6,845 nucleotides of DNA, from positions 1-6,845 of the forward strand of contig DATKEG010000092.1 in NCBI GenBank assembly GCA_035544515.1. Reading direction: 5' to 3'. Below are positions 5,799 through 6,845 of the stretch, one piece after another. Source of the stretch: DATKEG01 sp035544515. GTDB lineage: Bacteria; Acidobacteriota; Vicinamibacteria; Fen-336. The notes under the pieces were generated by a model. It searched no databases. It was not told the origin of the DNA and saw only the letters and a list, made by a program, of their open reading frames with translations. The position numbers were made by a program, and so were the translations under genes. Positions within the stretch are counted from its first letter, which is position 1. Every line of letters starts with the position of its first letter.

Positions 5799-5804
5799 CC
5801 CGAG

Positions 5805-6845
5805 ATGAGCACTGCCCGGAGGGGCGAAGGCGACAAGGATCCTCGCGCTTCGCTCGTGCCGCTCGCGCCCGAAGCCGACCAGCTCCGCGTCGTCTACGAC
5901 CTCGCGGTCGCGGTCACGCGCGCGGGCGTGCCGGGCGAGATCTACGAGGCGGCGCTCGACGCGCTGCAGGCGTCGCTGGGCGCCCCGCGCGCCTCCATCC
6001 TGCTCTTCGACGCCGGGGGCGTGATGCGCTTCGCGGCCTGGCGCGGCCTTTCCGAGGGCTATCGCCGCGCGGTGGAAGGCCACTCGCCCTGGGCGCCCGA
6101 CGCGCGCGGCGCGCGGCCCGTGCTGGTGCCGGACGTGGAGCGCGACGAGGCGCTCGCGCCCTTCCGGGAGACCATCCGCGGCGAGGGCATCCGGTCCCTC
6201 GCCTTCATCCCGCTCCATTCCGCGGAGAAGCTGCTCGGCAAGTTCATGGTGTACTTCGACGCGCCGCACGCCTTCACCCCCGAGGAGGTGCGGCTCTCGG
6301 AGATCATCGCCAACCATGTGGCCTTCGCCGTGGAGCGCCGGCGCTCCGAGGAGCGGCTCAACCTCTACCGCGAGATCTTCGCCCATTCGGCCGACGCCAT
6401 CGCCATCTTGGACGCTCAGGGCGTCTACCTGGAGCAGAACGGGGCCCACGAGGCGCTGCTGGGATACGGCGCGCCGGAGATCCAGGGCCGTACCCCGGCC
6501 CTGCACCTGGGCGAGGAGGCCTTCGCCGAGATCGCGCGCGAGCTCGCGCGCGCCGGCCTGGTCCAGCGCGAGGTCCGCTCGCGCACGAAATCGGGCGCCG
6601 TGCGCGACCTGGACCTCTCGGCCTTCGCGGTGCGCGGCGAGACGGGCGCGCCGGTGTGCTTCGTCGGCATCAAGCGCGACATCACCGAGCGCAAGCGCGC
6701 GGAGGCCGCCGTGCGCTTCCTGGCCGAGGCCAGCGGCCGCCTCGACGCCTCGCTCGACTACGACGCCACCCTGGCCACGGTGGCGCGGCTCGCGGTGGAG
6801 CACCTGGCCGACTGGTGCGTGGTGGAGGTGGCGGAAGAGGGGCAG
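5805..6845 (+). CDS. GAF-PAS-GAF sensory protein, N-terminal part (3' partial)
   Basis: The frame runs from ATG 5805 to the window end, 347 residues without a stop. Residues about 26-177 are a GAF domain (ASILLFDAGGVMRFAAWRGL, then IRSLAFIPL and GKFMVYF, ending FTPEEVRLSEIIANHVAFAVE). Residues about 187-297 are a PAS domain of the PAC type: YREIFAHSADAIAILDAQG, then LLGYGAPEIQGR, ending CFVGIKRDITERKRAE. From about 303 a second GAF begins (FLAEASGRLDASLDYDATL, then VARLAVEHLADWC). No membrane segment or signal peptide precedes the first GAF, so the sensor part is cytosolic. This order usually leads to a histidine kinase or a SpoIIE-type PP2C phosphatase, but the output domain lies beyond the window. 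The ligand cannot be told from sequence; no haem or flavin cysteine motif is evident. Confidence 0.9.
   Translation, partial: MSTARRGEGDKDPRASLVPLAPEADQLRVVYDLAVAVTRAGVPGEIYEAALDALQASLGAPRASILLFDAGGVMRFAAWRGLSEGYRRAVEGHSPWAPDARGARPVLVPDVERDEALAPFRETIRGEGIRSLAFIPLHSAEKLLGKFMVYFDAPHAFTPEEVRLSEIIANHVAFAVERRRSEERLNLYREIFAHSADAIAILDAQGVYLEQNGAHEALLGYGAPEIQGRTPALHLGEEAFAEIARELARAGLVQREVRSRTKSGAVRDLDLSAFAVRGETGAPVCFVGIKRDITERKRAEAAVRFLAEASGRLDASLDYDATLATVARLAVEHLADWCVVEVAEEGQ

Overview
The window is very GC-rich (roughly three-quarters G+C by eye) and almost fully coding, with strong G/C bias at third codon positions. It holds eight probable protein genes, including a multidomain GAF/PAS sensor, plus several genes of poorly characterised families. 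This suits a high-GC free-living bacterium such as a soil member of Methylomirabilota/Rokubacteria or a myxobacterium-like lineage. That placement is inference; no rRNA or marker gene is present. I see no tRNA, rRNA, CRISPR array, insertion sequence or phage gene.

Layout. (1) Minus strand, 1-1254: a membrane-anchored protein with an M15/DUF5715-like zinc peptidase domain, cut off at the window start. (2) Plus-strand run, 1394-2949: a secreted Ig-like protein of unknown role, a four-helix DUF4383-type membrane protein overlapping it by 25 bases, a DUF6335-type protein, and a small four-cysteine protein starting one base after the previous stop. (3) At 2937-3110 on the minus strand, a short frame with a strong coding signature whose TAG stop overlaps the end of the cysteine protein. 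(4) Plus strand, 3099-4895: the most notable gene, an inositol-monophosphatase-family domain fused to an ADP-ribosylglycohydrolase (DraG/ARH) domain, both with apparently intact metal-binding motifs. (5) Minus strand, 4899-5693: an exported conserved hypothetical protein, convergent with the fusion gene; a perfect 21-base palindrome covers both stop codons. (6) Plus strand, 5805 to the window end: the start of a GAF-PAS-GAF sensor protein, divergent from the exported protein.

How they fit together. The 1394-2949 genes are spaced like one transcription unit and concern the cell envelope at least in part; no pathway can be assigned. The fusion gene stands alone and suggests coupled removal of a phosphate and of ADP-ribose from one or successive substrates, in NADP or ADP-ribose-phosphate metabolism or in reversal of ADP-ribosylation. 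No ADP-ribosyltransferase partner is visible here. The sensor and the exported protein share a 111-base divergent control region with a dyad-symmetric element.
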